From assembly GCF_020740795.1 (NCBI RefSeq), contig NC_067282.1, positions 143,268,858 to 143,332,857 of the forward strand: DNA of 64,000 bases, written 5' to 3'. A model generated the notes under the pieces. That model had not been told where the DNA came from. It saw nothing but the letters and a program-made list of their open reading frames with translations, and ran no database searches. Positions within the stretch are counted from its first letter, which is position 1. Each line of letters opens with the position of its first letter. This DNA is from Apus apus (lineage: Eukaryota; Chordata; Aves; Apodiformes; Apodidae). The position numbers and the translations under genes are program-made. Positions 36,713-47,690 of the stretch are shown piece by piece.

Positions 36713-36949
36713 TCAGCAAGGGGCCCATTTCTTGGTGGGCACCCCTGGCAGGGGCAGATGAGTTCCTGAACCCCTGATTCCCTGTTCTATTGAAGTGTTT
36801 CTGCTGTCAATTTTGTTGGTCTTGCAGCTGATTATTGGTTTTGTGTAAGGCAAATACAAGAGCTGCTGCAATTGTTCTACTAGTTGCTCTTGCCTTCTGT
36901 GCTTCCCTATTCCTGTATGTCTACCATGGCACCTCCAGTAGTTTTTCAA
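36713..36949 (-). pseudogene. ERV gag fragment, probable p10/nucleocapsid region
   Basis: Minus-strand frame between the capsid fragment and protease; Gln/Leu-rich start, Cys and His further on, but no intact CCHC box. Assigned by position rather than by motif. Confidence 0.45.
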
Positions 36950-36986
36950 TATCCCTTGCCTTTACTCCTTACAGTTTTTGCAATTT

Positions 36987-37230
36987 TCATCTAATGTCAT
37001 CTGCTGATTGTCCCCTGCCTTCTTCAGAACCTGGATCTAAAGTGGTATCTTTCCTCATATTGTCTTTTAACCAGTTCAGGAAGTCGGATGGGAATTCTTT
37101 CCTATCTTGTTTTACTTGGTATAATTTTGACCAATTCACTGACTTGAGGACTGTGTTCCTAATTCCATACCACATCCATTTTTGGTATTGCTCAAGCAGC
37201 CCCGACGGACCATGCTGATTAGGATCCTAG
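36987..37230 (-). pseudogene. ERV capsid C-terminal fragment with major homology region
   Basis: Minus-strand frame carrying the class I retroviral capsid pattern: YQVKQDRKEFPSDFLNWLKD (the major homology region) followed by DPGSEEG. It is separated from its N-terminal half (38081-38326) by about 0.85 kb of unrelated, GC-rich sequence. Confidence 0.8.
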
Positions 37231-37235
37231 TTTGG

Positions 37236-38074
37236 ATCAGCTAAAGAGAAGCAGAAAAATAGACAATAGGTTAAAGCCAGCCTCTGACAGAGCACGTACC
37301 TGGCCAGTGCTAACTGGCTAATTTGAACAGTGGTACTTTCTCAAACAGTGATTTCTGATCTATATAAAGAGGGCAAGATCTGCAGGCCGCTCTCTCTGCC
37401 TAACCAGCCGACCCTGCTGCAGGACCTGAACCTGCCTGGAACGCCAGCCTCGCTGTCCGGAGGAGCCGAGAGGGAAGGGGGGGCTGCCCCGCGACCGCCA
37501 CCCGCTTCGGGACTAGAGCCGTGCCTGCCGCGCCTGCTGCTGCTGCTGGGAGGGGTCGCCCCGGTTCCCGGGAAGCCGCCCCCCACGGGTCTCCTGCCGA
37601 GCCTGCCAGCTGCATCCCGAGCTACGGGAGGAGGGTCAATGCACACACACTCACACACTCTCTAACTTTCTTACCGGGCTGAACTCCTACCCTTTCACTC
37701 CATTGATTTTACACCTCTCCCTCGGAGTGTGCCTTTAATAAGACCATAGTACCTTTGAATCCCTCTTCCAATATACACCTAGACAACCTCTCCTGAACCT
37801 TGATCCCTCAGTTTGTGTCGACCCTTAACAAACCGATTGATTCATAAACTAAACATTGGTCTCAGTAATAATTTGTGAGCGTGGTGAGGGGGTGTTCTAA
37901 TCTACCCTCTAAGATAGGGTCCCGCAGCGGCCGTTCCTCTGTGAGAGGCAGCGCCGCGTGTGACCCTCGGGCTCATCCACAAACCTCTCCACACTGGGCG
38001 GGAAGTCGTGAAAACATCCTGACAGCCGGTAGCCCCCCAGTACCGGCCCGCAACACTGGGTCTTGAGTTTTAAC
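37236..38074 (+). mobile_element. LTR-like insertion within the minus-strand gag fossil
   Basis: Plus-strand TATATAAAG at 37361, then a GC-rich leader-like block, an AATAAG signal near 37737 and an ...GCAACA end near 38055. The capsid coding frame stops on its right side and resumes on its left, so this is inserted sequence. CTAGTT occurs at both junctions (about 37226 and 38076) and may be a target duplication, but the termini between the two copies are not clean TG/CA, so the exact limits are unsure. Confidence 0.55.
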
Positions 38075-38080
38075 TACTAG

Positions 38081-38326
38081 TTAGAAAGCCTTTGCTGCCT
38101 TCTCTGGGTCCTCTCGATAATTACTTGCACCTTTCCTCCAGTTTTCCAAATCTGCCATAATAAAGGGAACTTTGATCCTTACCAGACCCCAGGTTCCCAT
38201 AGCCTGTCTTAAGGGAGCCTGTATTACTGCTCCTGGATGGAGTTTTGTCGGGGTTTGTCCTGCAATCGGACTAAGCCCTATTCTCCGTTCCTGATTAACT
38301 TCTTCACTGCCCACAACACCTCCCAA
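38081..38326 (-). pseudogene. ERV capsid N-terminal fragment
   Basis: Minus-strand frame with the gammaretrovirus-type capsid motif PFIMADLENWRKGASNYRED and DPEKAAKAF. The frame ends at the boundary with the inserted LTR-like block. Confidence 0.8.
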
Positions 38327-38329
38327 AAC

Positions 38330-39259
38330 TCCTTAATTATCCTCTCCTGCAACCCCATTCTGACTTCAGGAGACAAAATCCTCCATAGTTTCATCCCTCT
38401 CTTCCAATTTTAAACATTATTGTCCTATGCTACATGCTGAACAGCACCTCTTCAGTTTATGATTCCCTCTCTGTTCACATTCTAAGGCATTAAAGAATCC
38501 TGCGAGGTGAGATTAAACCCACACACTTTCTGGCACTCTGAATGATTTCTTAAAGAACGTATCAGTGGCTACTACTTCATCCCACTTTCCTTCCCTCCTT
38601 GAAAATAACATTAGGTGTAATAGGGTGTTATAATTCAGGGTGAGGTTAGTTAGACATTTTTTTCTGCTGTCCAAGCTAAACAACAGCCACCACTGACTGC
38701 AATATTTGATTAATGTTTCCTTATTCACTTCCCCCCCCGGGTGCGTCCCCAAGGTCTCTCCAATGTTTCAAGAGGCAGCTGAGAGAGCTTTTCTTCAAGA
38801 TCCCGCCCTGTCTGTTCCCCATTTCAACACACACACAGGCACCCAACAAATTAGTACAATTATTGCAATAATTCCTACCACAGTTCCCACAATAACCCAG
38901 TTAATCACACAAATCAAGTGTTGAAGTACAAAACAAAATACCCAACCAAAATCCAGTAATTTAACACTACTGTGGCCGTTAATAAAACCTAGTCAGTCTT
39001 ACATGCGTGTATTCAAACCAAAACAATTGTATGCCACTCTGTGGAGATTTCACAAGCTGTGACTTACAAGTAGCTCTTATGACCAGTCCCCAAGCCTAAA
39101 AGAATGCCTTATTCTTACCTGTAGTCCATGTCTGTCCCCACAGTGGATGCCTGAATCAGCGAGTCCCTCCAGAGAACATCCTCTGGGGCTAGCCAAGGAG
39201 TCCCCAACTCAGAGGTCCCTGCAGCCAGGCAGAGGCAGACCCACCTGGGGTGCCAAAAC
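38330..39259 (-). other. ERV leader / matrix region, decayed
   Basis: Lies between the 5' LTR and the capsid fragment. Directly after the LTR end the minus strand reads GTTT then TGGCACCCCAGGTGGGTC, in the position of a primer-binding site, but I cannot match it confidently to a tRNA. No intact matrix frame is visible. Confidence 0.5.
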
Positions 39260-39859
39260 TGATACACAAATCTCAGTATCTCCAAACCCACTTGCTTTCT
39301 AACTTTCCTCACCGAGGTGGGAAGCTAGGTGTAGCTGGGTAAGGAGACTGGGTATAGAACTCAGTAACAACAGACGCCACTATTAAGCAGGCATTTCTTA
39401 CTGCAGCGCTGGGCAGCACTGGGGATATCTCCACCAAAAGTGCTCCAACTTAATGCACAACACTGACAGTATTTATACATTTTCAGGACCATTGTATAGA
39501 TAAAACTCACTGTTTCCAATTTTCTTGATTGATTGGTAATAATTTTGCTATGCATGCAATTTTATTATAAAAATGCTAAGTAGTTTATTTTAGATAAGTG
39601 ATACCCTTGTCTAGAAGCCTTTCTTATCCTGTCCTGTAATGGATCGTGACATACAGGTGGCTTCAGTTTTTCCAAGTGTCACAAGGTTACATAGTTTGCA
39701 TATCATAACTCATGTCCATTTGGTTTTGCTTAACAAGAAGGAGTGAAGTTATATAGTTTACATATCACATGCATTTGGTTCTACTTATCAAGAATGAAGT
39801 TATATAGTTTACGTATCACATACATTTGGTTTTACTTATCAAGAAGGGGATTCCTATCA
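39260..39859 (-). mobile_element. 5' LTR of the minus-strand ERV fossil
   Basis: On the minus strand it starts TGATAGGAATCCCC and ends GAGATTTGTGTATCA, 600 bp with matching inverted termini. It has the CCCAGCGCTG block at 39404-39413 and a decayed polyadenylation signal. A threefold local repeat of TTTGGTT(T)TACTTATCAAGAA-type units makes up its 5' part (about 39715-39845). The gag fragments to its left have the same orientation. Confidence 0.8.
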
Positions 39860-40504
39860 GCTTGTAGCAGGGAGTGCTAGCAGACCTCCTTGGAGATCCC
39901 TTTCCTAGGGTCAGGAGACATTATAAAGCTGCAGCAGACTGTGTAGTACTCACAAATTCTGTGTGTCTGCATGATGAACCTGACTAGCAGACACCCCTGG
40001 CTGACAAGAAACCGACTCTCTTGCTGTTTTTCACATGATTCAGTTTATGCCATTTGCTTCTCCCATCAGCTAGTCTGGCAGCAGGCAAAGGCTAGTGGGT
40101 AGCAATGAGGCTAGGGTTGTGCTGAGGTTAGGTTTACTGTTCCTCAGCTTGTGGGCTGGAAAGAATTACTAGGCCAGTGACAGCTGTTAACTGTTTAACC
40201 TCATGAGTTGCTTTTGAAGCAGCTCACGAACTACCAAACTTCACATATCCATGGCTGTATATCAAACTGAAACTAACATCATGATATCTCAGGGAGCAGT
40301 TACATGCTGCTTTTACACTGATTTTGGTGCAGGCAGTTGCAGGAAGGATATCAGTCACATCAGCCTAAACACAATGAGAAACTGTACTGATAAAACACCT
40401 GGCTGTAACTGGTGATTCAGGAAGTGCTTGAACACAGACTCTCTACAAAGCTGCTTTAGTAAGGTCTCAGCTTGTAATGGTACATGCAATTATTCCTCAC
40501 CAGG

Positions 40505-40585
40505 CATAGAACAGCACTTCCTTTTGCTGAACTTCATGAGGTTCCTCTCTGCCCATTTCTTCAACTTATCAGTTGTCCCTGATTA
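40505..40585. mobile_element. CR1-like fragment
   Basis: Contains TGAACTTCATGAGGTTC and CCCATTTCTTCAACTTATCAG, resembling a CR1 internal/5' segment whose continuation appears at about 41745. Identification is from family resemblance only. Confidence 0.45.
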
Positions 40586-40599
40586 AAGGAACATGATCA

Positions 40600-41046
40600 G
40601 AGACATCAACAACTGTTCCCAGTTTTGGATTGTGATGGAACAGCTCTCAGGACCCACACTTTTGGGAAATGCTGTTGAAACCCCATTGTAACCCCATTGA
40701 AAAAAGTCTCATTTGCAACCCAAAAGGCCTGCCTCAGAGGATGGAAACAATGACGATGGCCTAAGGCCTGCATATGCAAAGACTGAGATAAGAGGGGCAG
40801 AGGTCAACTCCAGCTGCTCAGTCTTATGACTTGATCACACTTACTCATCCTTGCAAAACAGGGAAACTAGGCTTATAAAACAGGGAGTTGCAATGGTGGG
40901 CTTTGGGAGCCTCACTGACACCAGCTCTCCCGCATTTCTGGATCCTGGACTGGTGATTTGTACTTGAGTGTTGTTTCACCTAAATGTGATCAACCGGTAT
41001 TGGGCAGTCGGGCATTTCGTCAGACCCTGACATTTTAATCACTCAT
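40600..41046 (+). mobile_element. Possible LTR remnant
   Basis: TATA-like CTTATAAAAC at about 40871, followed by a GC-richer start-region and a GGGCAGTCGGGCATTTCG block before 41030. This arrangement fits the distal part of an LTR, but no termini were defined. Confidence 0.3.
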
Positions 41047-41615
41047 TGTGATAAATGACTTGTTCCCAAGTGGGATCTTTATTCAAATTAGTAATTTATT
41101 AAGTGAAGAGAGGCAAGCAAACAGCGCTGGGCACGCCGGGCGTCTCCGCTCCACCAAGACGCGCACCAAACAGTTCCAGCTCTCAGTTTTTAGTATTTGA
41201 CTAATACATATGCATTATTATTTCGAGAAAAGGGTTGGCTTATGTTAATTTTTTCCAAGAATCTGCTTTATAACATTCTCATGGTTAGCAACAAAGCTGG
41301 TCTATGCTAAAAAAATAACTTTAAGATGTTTGCCCCATGTCTGCTACACAATACAAAAATCACATGCAATGCAAGCAGAAGATCCACAATAAAAGAGCAA
41401 CATGCAAGCAAAAGATAAAAATTTTGTTACACTATACAAAAACAGGCAGCGCAAGCAAAGATAAAAATTTTACTGTGTACAAAACTATGCAATACTATAC
41501 TCAAAGAATTATTCTTCATTCTATTACTCTAACATGGTTCCACAAAGAATTATTCTTCACCCTGTGACTCTAACATTGTTCCGTTTTAACACAAATCAGG
41601 TGAACACATTTCACA
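41047..41615 (-). mobile_element. LTR, minus orientation, 569 bp (group shared with 51083)
   Basis: On the minus strand it runs from TGTGAAATGTG to CATTTATCACA, with the CCCAGCGCTG block at 41122-41131 and AATAAA close after it. U3 contains a 41-bp tandem duplication (41502-41542 and 41543-41582) that its relative at 51083 lacks. Flanking pentamers (CTCAT, CTCTC) match only partly. Confidence 0.85.
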
Positions 41616-41725
41616 CTCTCCATGGAAGGGCCAGGTCTGAGACTAAGGTTGGATCCAGCCACACCTGAGCTCCTCTCTGAGAAGGAGTTTAGAAAGCAAG
41701 GGGTTCCAATCTGAATCTCTTTGGG
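41616..41725 (+). mobile_element. LTR fragment (dispersed CTGAGAAGGAGTTTAGAAAGC block)
   Basis: Contains GGATCCAGCCACACCTGAGC and CTGAGAAGGAGTTTAGAAAGC, a block that recurs at about 16980, 44790 (inverted), 53430 (inverted) and 54285. It abuts the LTR at 41047-41615, which may have inserted into it. Confidence 0.55.
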
Positions 41726-41744
41726 CTGCCCTACCCAAGTGGTG

Positions 41745-42060
41745 ACATGGATCATCTGCAAACTTGTGAGCATGCACTTTTCTCCATTGCCAAGGTTATT
41801 AATGAAGATGTTAAGTGGTATGACCTTAGTATTGACCGCAGTGGTCTCCATCTTGTCTTTGTGCTGCTGATCATAAGTTTTTGAACCTGGAAGTTCAGGC
41901 TGTTTCCAGCTTACCTCACTATCCAATTATCCAGTCCATACAGGGCTGGATAGCAACCTGATCTAGTTGAAGATGTCACTAGCATTTCAAGGGGTCTGGA
42001 CTAGATGACCTTTAAATGTCTCTTCCAACCCAAAATATTCTACAATTCTATTCTATGCTT
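41745..42060 (+). mobile_element. CR1 LINE fragments
   Basis: Begins with CATCTGCAAACTTGTGAGC and ATTAATGAAGATGTTAAG, a common CR1 internal segment, and ends (41940-42060) in a CR1 3' block (TCTGGACTAGATGACCTTT) with an ATTCTATTCTATG tail. Confidence 0.75.
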
Positions 42061-42069
42061 CTGTACTTC

Positions 42070-42612
42070 ATCAGCTTATCCATTATGTTAGAGATAAACA
42101 TCTCCACTGCTCTACCCTCATCTGCCAAGTCAATCATTTAATTATGGAAGGCTATGAAGTTAGTGAAGCACAATTTCATCTTCATAAAAGCATGCTGATT
42201 ACTCCCAATGCTCCTGTCTTTCATGTGTTTGGCAATGTTTTTTGGGAGGAATTCTTCCATTATCTTCCCAGGGATAGAAGTGAGGCTGTAGTTCCTGGGA
42301 TCTGCCTCATTGCTGCCTTAGCTTAGGAACATACAAAGGCCTTTCAAAGGTAATAAAGAGTGGTCTCACAATTACATTAGCCAGCTCCCTCAGTACTCAT
42401 GGATATGTCCCATCAGGTCACATGGACTTAATTATGTCTGGTTTGGGCACTCCCTAGACTTATCCTGCTCCACTAAAACAGGATACCACCAAAAGGTATA
42501 TCATCTCCACTCTCAGGGACTTGGTTTAGCAGTGGATTTGACAGTGCTAGGTTTGTGGTTGGACTCAATGATCTGAAAGATATTTTTCAACCTAAATAAT
42601 TCTATGACTGAG
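42070..42612 (+). mobile_element. CR1 LINE fragments
   Basis: 42080-42440 resembles a CR1 internal/5' region (TTCCCAGGGATAGAAGTGAGG, ACATTAGCCAGCTCCCTCAG). 42505-42612 is a CR1 3' end of the GTTGGACTCAATGATCTGAA subtype with an AATTCTATGAC tail. Confidence 0.75.
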
Positions 42613-42639
42613 TTACTGATGATTCCATTAGGGCTCATG

Positions 42640-43205
42640 CAGGGGTGGCTCAGACAGCCACACAATGGAAATGGAAACATAAATTACAGCAACAACTTCT
42701 ATCAGAAAGTCCACATGTAACCACTCCTTACACCACTCTTCTAGGAACTGTATCATTTAATCATATGCCCACACTAAGAGAAACTCTTCCCCTTGGAGAT
42801 AACCCTGCATCCTGTGTGAAAGAAGCTCCTCCTTACGACAAGTTAATAAGAGAGCATAAAAAGATGCCTGGTTTCTCAATAGAAGTGCAATAGACAGGGC
42901 AACTGGACTAAGACAACTGAGAGCAGTTGCATATGCTCTGGTTCTAGGAATCATATTAGGGCAAACAGGAGGGATGAATTGGTGGCAGCATGTCTTGCCA
43001 TCCTGGAAGGGAAGGCACATTACTTATATACTGGCAACTGGGTTTTATACAAAAGTCTCAAAATGCAGCTGTCCTGCTGGGCCCAAGAGGAGTGGCATGT
43101 ACAAAAATACCCTCTATGGGGGGTATATACATGGCAACAATATGCACAAAGGTATCCTTTAAAAGTAAGGCATGTCTCAGCTCATCAATAAGATTATTCA
43201 CTTGA
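42640..43205 (+). pseudogene. ERV pol remnant: RNase H region
   Basis: Frames around 42645-42893 and 42974-43205 resemble a retroviral pol segment: REHKKMPGFSIEV, then a WVLYKSLKMQL...WHVQKYPLWG...VRHVSAHQ pattern that matches the end of the RNase H domain, with HVSAHQ as the conserved His region. Stop codons and frame changes break it. Confidence 0.65.
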
Positions 43206-43600
43206 GTCACAAAAAAAAATAGGGAAGTGGATGATATGACCTCCACTGAAGTACATGCTAAAGCTAGCAATGCACATAGAGCTTGTAGACATTGATCAGC
43301 TCATACTGCACAAACATGGGACATTGCTCAAAATCTAACCCTTCTGCCATTACATATTTCTAAAGCACATGCACATAAATGCATTATTTGTGCACAGCTA
43401 CATGTAAGGGCATTTCATAGGCCGTGGGGAAAAGACAAAACAGGGTCAGTGGGCCTTGAATACCTGGCAGGTCAGTTCCCTTCTCTACTGAAGCATTAGA
43501 ACAGCTCATTCATTGACAGAGACCTCCTCACCAAACAAAAAGTAACCAAGGAGCAAACATTAGTGGACATAATGTCATCATCTTTTGTTGTCTTACCTTA
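43206..43600 (+). pseudogene. ERV pol remnant: integrase N-terminal zinc domain
   Basis: After the RNase H end, one frame contains HTAQTWDIAQNLTL and CIICAQLHVRAFHRP, fitting the His-His-Cys-Cys integrase N-terminal domain. The catalytic core is missing; the sequence passes directly to env-derived material. Confidence 0.6.
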
Positions 43601-43753
43601 CAAGCACATGCCTTGAAAATGTAACCAATAGCAAATACAAAGAACTTGGCATGTGCTCTAGCACAAGGTTTAAACTGGACATAAAATTCAAAGCAGCTAT
43701 TGCCTTTGAAGGTAAGGGCTGTGCACTAAAGAACATTGCAAAATTGATCACTG

Positions 43754-43999
43754 GTGGATTATCTCCTCTGTCAACACCATAAACACTGTTCTGATTTTGA
43801 AAGCATATGTTACTTCAACATATATGGTGAATCAGCCAGCATGGAGGATGACATTCAACATCTCCAGGATCTAATGCATCAAATGAAACAATCCACTGGT
43901 GATGCTCAGCTAGCAGATTGGTTTAATTCCTTGACAGAATGTGGGGGACACCTGATTCAAAGGATTATTGTAGGGTTATGTCTATTCTGGTTTTGATAC
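43754..43999 (+). pseudogene. ERV env transmembrane-subunit remnant
   Basis: An 80-codon frame with CYFNIYGESASMEDDIQHLQ, a Gln/Met-rich helix, LADWFNSLTECGGHLIQR and the beginning of a hydrophobic stretch (IIVGLCLFWF). This matches the end of a class I-type TM ectodomain and the start of its membrane anchor. No surface subunit, fusion peptide or intact frame remains. Confidence 0.75.
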
Positions 44000-44082
44000 T
44001 TGACTATCACATACCTCTAAATTACCCTGCAAGCCCAAGTAGATATCTCCAGCTTTGCCAGCCCCAGCAGAAGCAGTCCCTT

Positions 44083-44098
44083 GAGGAAAGGGGAGGAA
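44083..44098 (+). other. Polypurine tract
   Basis: GAGGAAAGGGGAGGAA immediately before TGTGGG, the standard primer for retroviral plus-strand DNA synthesis at the U3 boundary. It confirms the + orientation of the env/pol remnants on its left. Confidence 0.8.
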
Positions 44099-44541
44099 TG
44101 TGGGTGAATAGTGGAAGAAGATTGGTGAGGATATTAGAAACACATTTAAGTGATCTACAACCAGGGTTTAGAAAAATATCTATATCATCCTAATTGTTAT
44201 TTATCCTTGTGTGCTTGACAAGTTGAACATCTGTGTTTATATACCATAGGTCTATGACGGACTTGAAGGCACCCCAACAGACATGCTTGAAATTCCTACC
44301 CTGCTACAGAGGCAATCAAAGCACAGGGTTAAACTATGCCTGTACAAATCCTTGATAAGCAAGCAAAGGCAGCAGATTCAGTGATCCTCCAGCATGGAAA
44401 GAGCCCAGTAGTGCCTGCATTCCTGCTTGTGTGCTGCTTTGACAATTCCCCTTTGGGCAAAGTAACAAAAGTAAATATACTTCTTGTATTTCATTTGTGA
44501 TTTTGTGGTTGTTCCTGTGTCCTGTCTGTGCTGACTTCACA
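44099..44541 (+). mobile_element. 3' LTR of the plus-strand env-containing ERV fossil
   Basis: Begins TGTGGGTGAATAG directly after the polypurine tract. A plausible end is ...GACTTCACA at 44541. The start is firm, the end is inferred. Confidence 0.6.
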
Positions 44542-44739
44542 AATACAGGTGTATTTGTCTTTCCTAAGCCACATCCTTGCACGCTGGAGCAGTGGCTCTA
44601 TTCTTTCTGAGTCACCTGTCCTTGCTTCCACCTCTTGTGTGCTTTATTTTTCACATTTGAGTTCAGTCAGGATCTCCTTGTTCATTCATGAAGGCCCTTC
44701 TGCCACTTTTGCAGGTTGTCCTGCTGTTGAAGAAGAGTC

Positions 44740-44850
44740 TGGGAAGACTGTCCTGCCAAGCTGTGAGGTTCAGACTTCACTCCCTTGTTTTCTAAACTCC
44801 TTCTCAGAGAGGCATCTATGTGGGAATGGATCCAATCTTAGTCTGCAGCT
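44740..44850 (-). mobile_element. LTR fragment (dispersed block, inverted)
   Basis: CTAAACTCCTTCTCAGAGAGG and GGATCCAATCTTAGTCTGCAG are the reverse complement of the block at 41640-41720. Confidence 0.6.
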
Positions 44851-45499
44851 GTAAAGAAGAGTTCAGGCTCTAGGTCCTACAAGAATCTGTTTATTGCAGC
44901 TTGAGCCAGGTATCTCCAACAAGGGACCCTACCTATATTTTACCTGTGCCTTTTAAGCTCTCACAATCTGACCACACACTTGTTGACACAACATGCACAT
45001 AACTGTTAAATTATCTTCCGTGATGATTACATCTTCCTTTTCTGATCGGTTCTACCCTCCTCTGAGGGTCCTCAGTCACCATCAGTTACTTTGTCAGGAC
45101 AATTAATCTTTGTTTTCCCCCAGTTACTTCAGCATAATTCTTCCAACAGTCCCATTTCTCCAACTTAAGTTTTGGTTAATTCATTTCGTCATTGTACCAA
45201 ATAATTTGGAATAATTATTTAATTATCTACATCTTGCTTGAATATTATTCCAGGTGGTAGAATCAAAGTTTAACTAAGGTTCAGTCACAGGAGTTCAGCT
45301 AGAGTTTAATTAGAATTGCAGCCTAAGGCTTTATTACTCCAGCTGCTCATACTAACTTAACTATGTCAAGCAGTTGCCAGTTTGCCCAAATCTTAGACAT
45401 TTATACAATTAATTCTAATATTCCTTTAGTCAATTTATTAATCCAAATATTCCTAGAGTCAATCAATTTCTACTTTCAACACCTGCACAACAGAATTCT

Positions 45500-47690
45500 T
45501 GAGCTTGTAGAAAATGATTCCTCATGGGCTGGGGGACCCAACCAAAACCAACAACCAGCTCTCTTGGATCTCTCTTCTCTTCAGAATCATATTGAATGTA
45601 TTCATCTAAGTAGAACTCTGAACAGACTGAAGTCTGACCTCTTGAAGTCCAGAGTGATGATCCTGGTGGTTTTTTTTTGCCTTCTTTCCTCCTTTCATGA
45701 CACCAAAACCCATTTCAAGGCTGTCCTGACCTTAACATCCCTGAGTGAGACTCCAACTTGGTGGTAAGGATTGCCACCAGCAGAGCATCTCCCCCCATCA
45801 GCTCCTCAGTCTCCTGTGTTAAAAAGTTGTCAAAGCATGGAAGCCTGCTGGATTGCTTGTGCACTGCAATGGGCACTGAGGTGGCTGAAATCCCCCATGA
45901 AGGCCAAGGCCCACAAATATGAGGCCTCTAGTTAACCAAGGAAGGCCTCACCAAAAACTCCATCCTGAAGAGGTTGTCTTTAGCAGACATATACCACATT
46001 GCCCATGTTGGTCGAACCATCAGTCCTGAGCTGTAAGTCCCACTGCCCTATCACATAAAAGCAACTTCCTCTCCTCACCTTGTTGCCTGTTCTTGCTAAA
46101 AAGCCTGTCACAGTACTCCATGATCCAAATGATATTGTAATCCTATAGCTACACAGTTCTCTCATTGCTCCTGTTTGTTCTCCATGGTACATGTGTTAGT
46201 GCACAGACACTTCTAAGTTTGACTGCCCTGAAAGGCTAGGAAAGCATTTCCTGCAATGCTGTCCTGTAGGTACTTGTTTTATGCACATACTAGGGCAACC
46301 CCACTTCAGACCTCTTCAGTTGCTGATAAAGTCCCTTCTGTTCACAAAAGCCCACACCCTTTGCTTAATAACTTGATCCATCACTTTCTCACTTGATTGT
46401 CATCCTTTTTCCCCGTAAGTCCTTATTTAAAGCTCTTAGCAGATGGACCATCGTGTTAGCAAATATGCTCCCCTCTTTAGTCCAGTGGATCCTAGCTCTT
46501 CCAAGCAGTATTAAGTCCTCAAAGAGCATGCCATGTATATAAAAATCAAAACCACATCATTGTTGACCAGCAGGGTTGAGGAAACACTAGATGGACAGTT
46601 ATGCTCTTGACCATCCCCCCATAGCTATCATATGCATGGTATTTTATACTTTCCAGGTTTCCCATAGCAATATCAGTAATGCTAGTGAAAAAGCAGCAGG
46701 AAACAATCAGTTATCCAAAGAAGCCTCTGCAGGCTCTCCATGATACCATGAATCAAAACCCCTAGCAAGCAAAGCTCCCCAGACAACAGGTCAGCAGACA
46801 GGTCTGTTCCCTACAGCAGTGGGGTCTCAGTGATTGTTTCTGGTGCTGCTGCATGTCTCAGTCTCAGCCAGCTCAAACGTTTCACTTCAGAGCTCTCAGC
46901 TTCTCTTCTCCAACCATAGCACTGAACATGTTTTGTAGTTACAAATCTGCAGGCAGAGCATGAACCTTCCTCCTAGTACCAGAAGTCACTAGCTTCTAGT
47001 GCTCACCATCCTAGGAGTCTCTACTTCCCACCTTGATAGTCTCAGCCTGCCCCTCCTACCGTACACACCTCCATGATTTCTGGATGGTCTCAGAGAAACT
47101 CCAGTCAGTTTCTTTCACAACTTCTGATGATGCACAGTGTTCTGATCTCCTCTTGCAGCTCCTTTACTTAACAAAACACTTCAAAAACTGTGTATCTCCC
47201 TTCAGGCTAAAGGAAGATCTCCCCCTGCTTCAGACCAGCTTCTTCCTACTGAAGCTCTGACTGGTTTGAGACCTCAAACATTACAGAGGAAGTTTTCCCA
47301 ACAGCTGCTGAGGACAGTGCCTTGTAGTCCTCCCCCACAACTGTTAAGGAAGCACAGACAGTTATGAGATAAAGCACTATCCATCTCCACATCAACTGCA
47401 CTAAAAAATTCATGTGTTAAGCTCAGCTCTTATATAGGCCTCTCCTGAGCACAGGCTGAACAGGTGTCGGACCCTCCCTAATCAGTGTCACCTGAAAAAA
47501 AACCTCCAAGTCCTTTGATCAAGGACAGCTGACAGAGCTCTTCAGCCCTGCTGGACGTCAAGGCTTCCTGTAGCTATCTATTCCTGAGAGCAGCAGACAC
47601 CCTCAAGCTCCTCAAAGGCTTCCCAAACAGGTTCCCAGAGGTCCTTTGGCAATGATCCCAGAAGAAGTTCTCAGAAGATCTAGAAACAAG
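45500..47690. mobile_element. CR1-derived internal/5' sequence, degraded
   Basis: A series of segments resembles CR1 internal/5' DNA, for example TTCCTCATGGGCTGGGGGACC near 45520, GGCTGAAATCCCCCATGAAGG near 45885 and TCATTGCTCCTGTTTGTTCTCC near 46160. Recognition is by resemblance to known CR1 copies; orientation and number of insertions are uncertain. Confidence 0.5.

Noticed and set aside
37330-37665. 111-codon Pro/Leu-rich plus-strand frame
   Set aside because: Lies in the GC-rich leader-like block of the LTR-type insertion; the opposite strand is equally open and no domain is seen.
41337-41567. Similar Lys/Gln-rich open frames at 41337-41567 (+) and 51131-51325 (-) that look like a conserved small protein
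   Set aside because: Both are the same antisense stretch of one LTR type; similarity follows from repeat copies, and the frames carry shifts.
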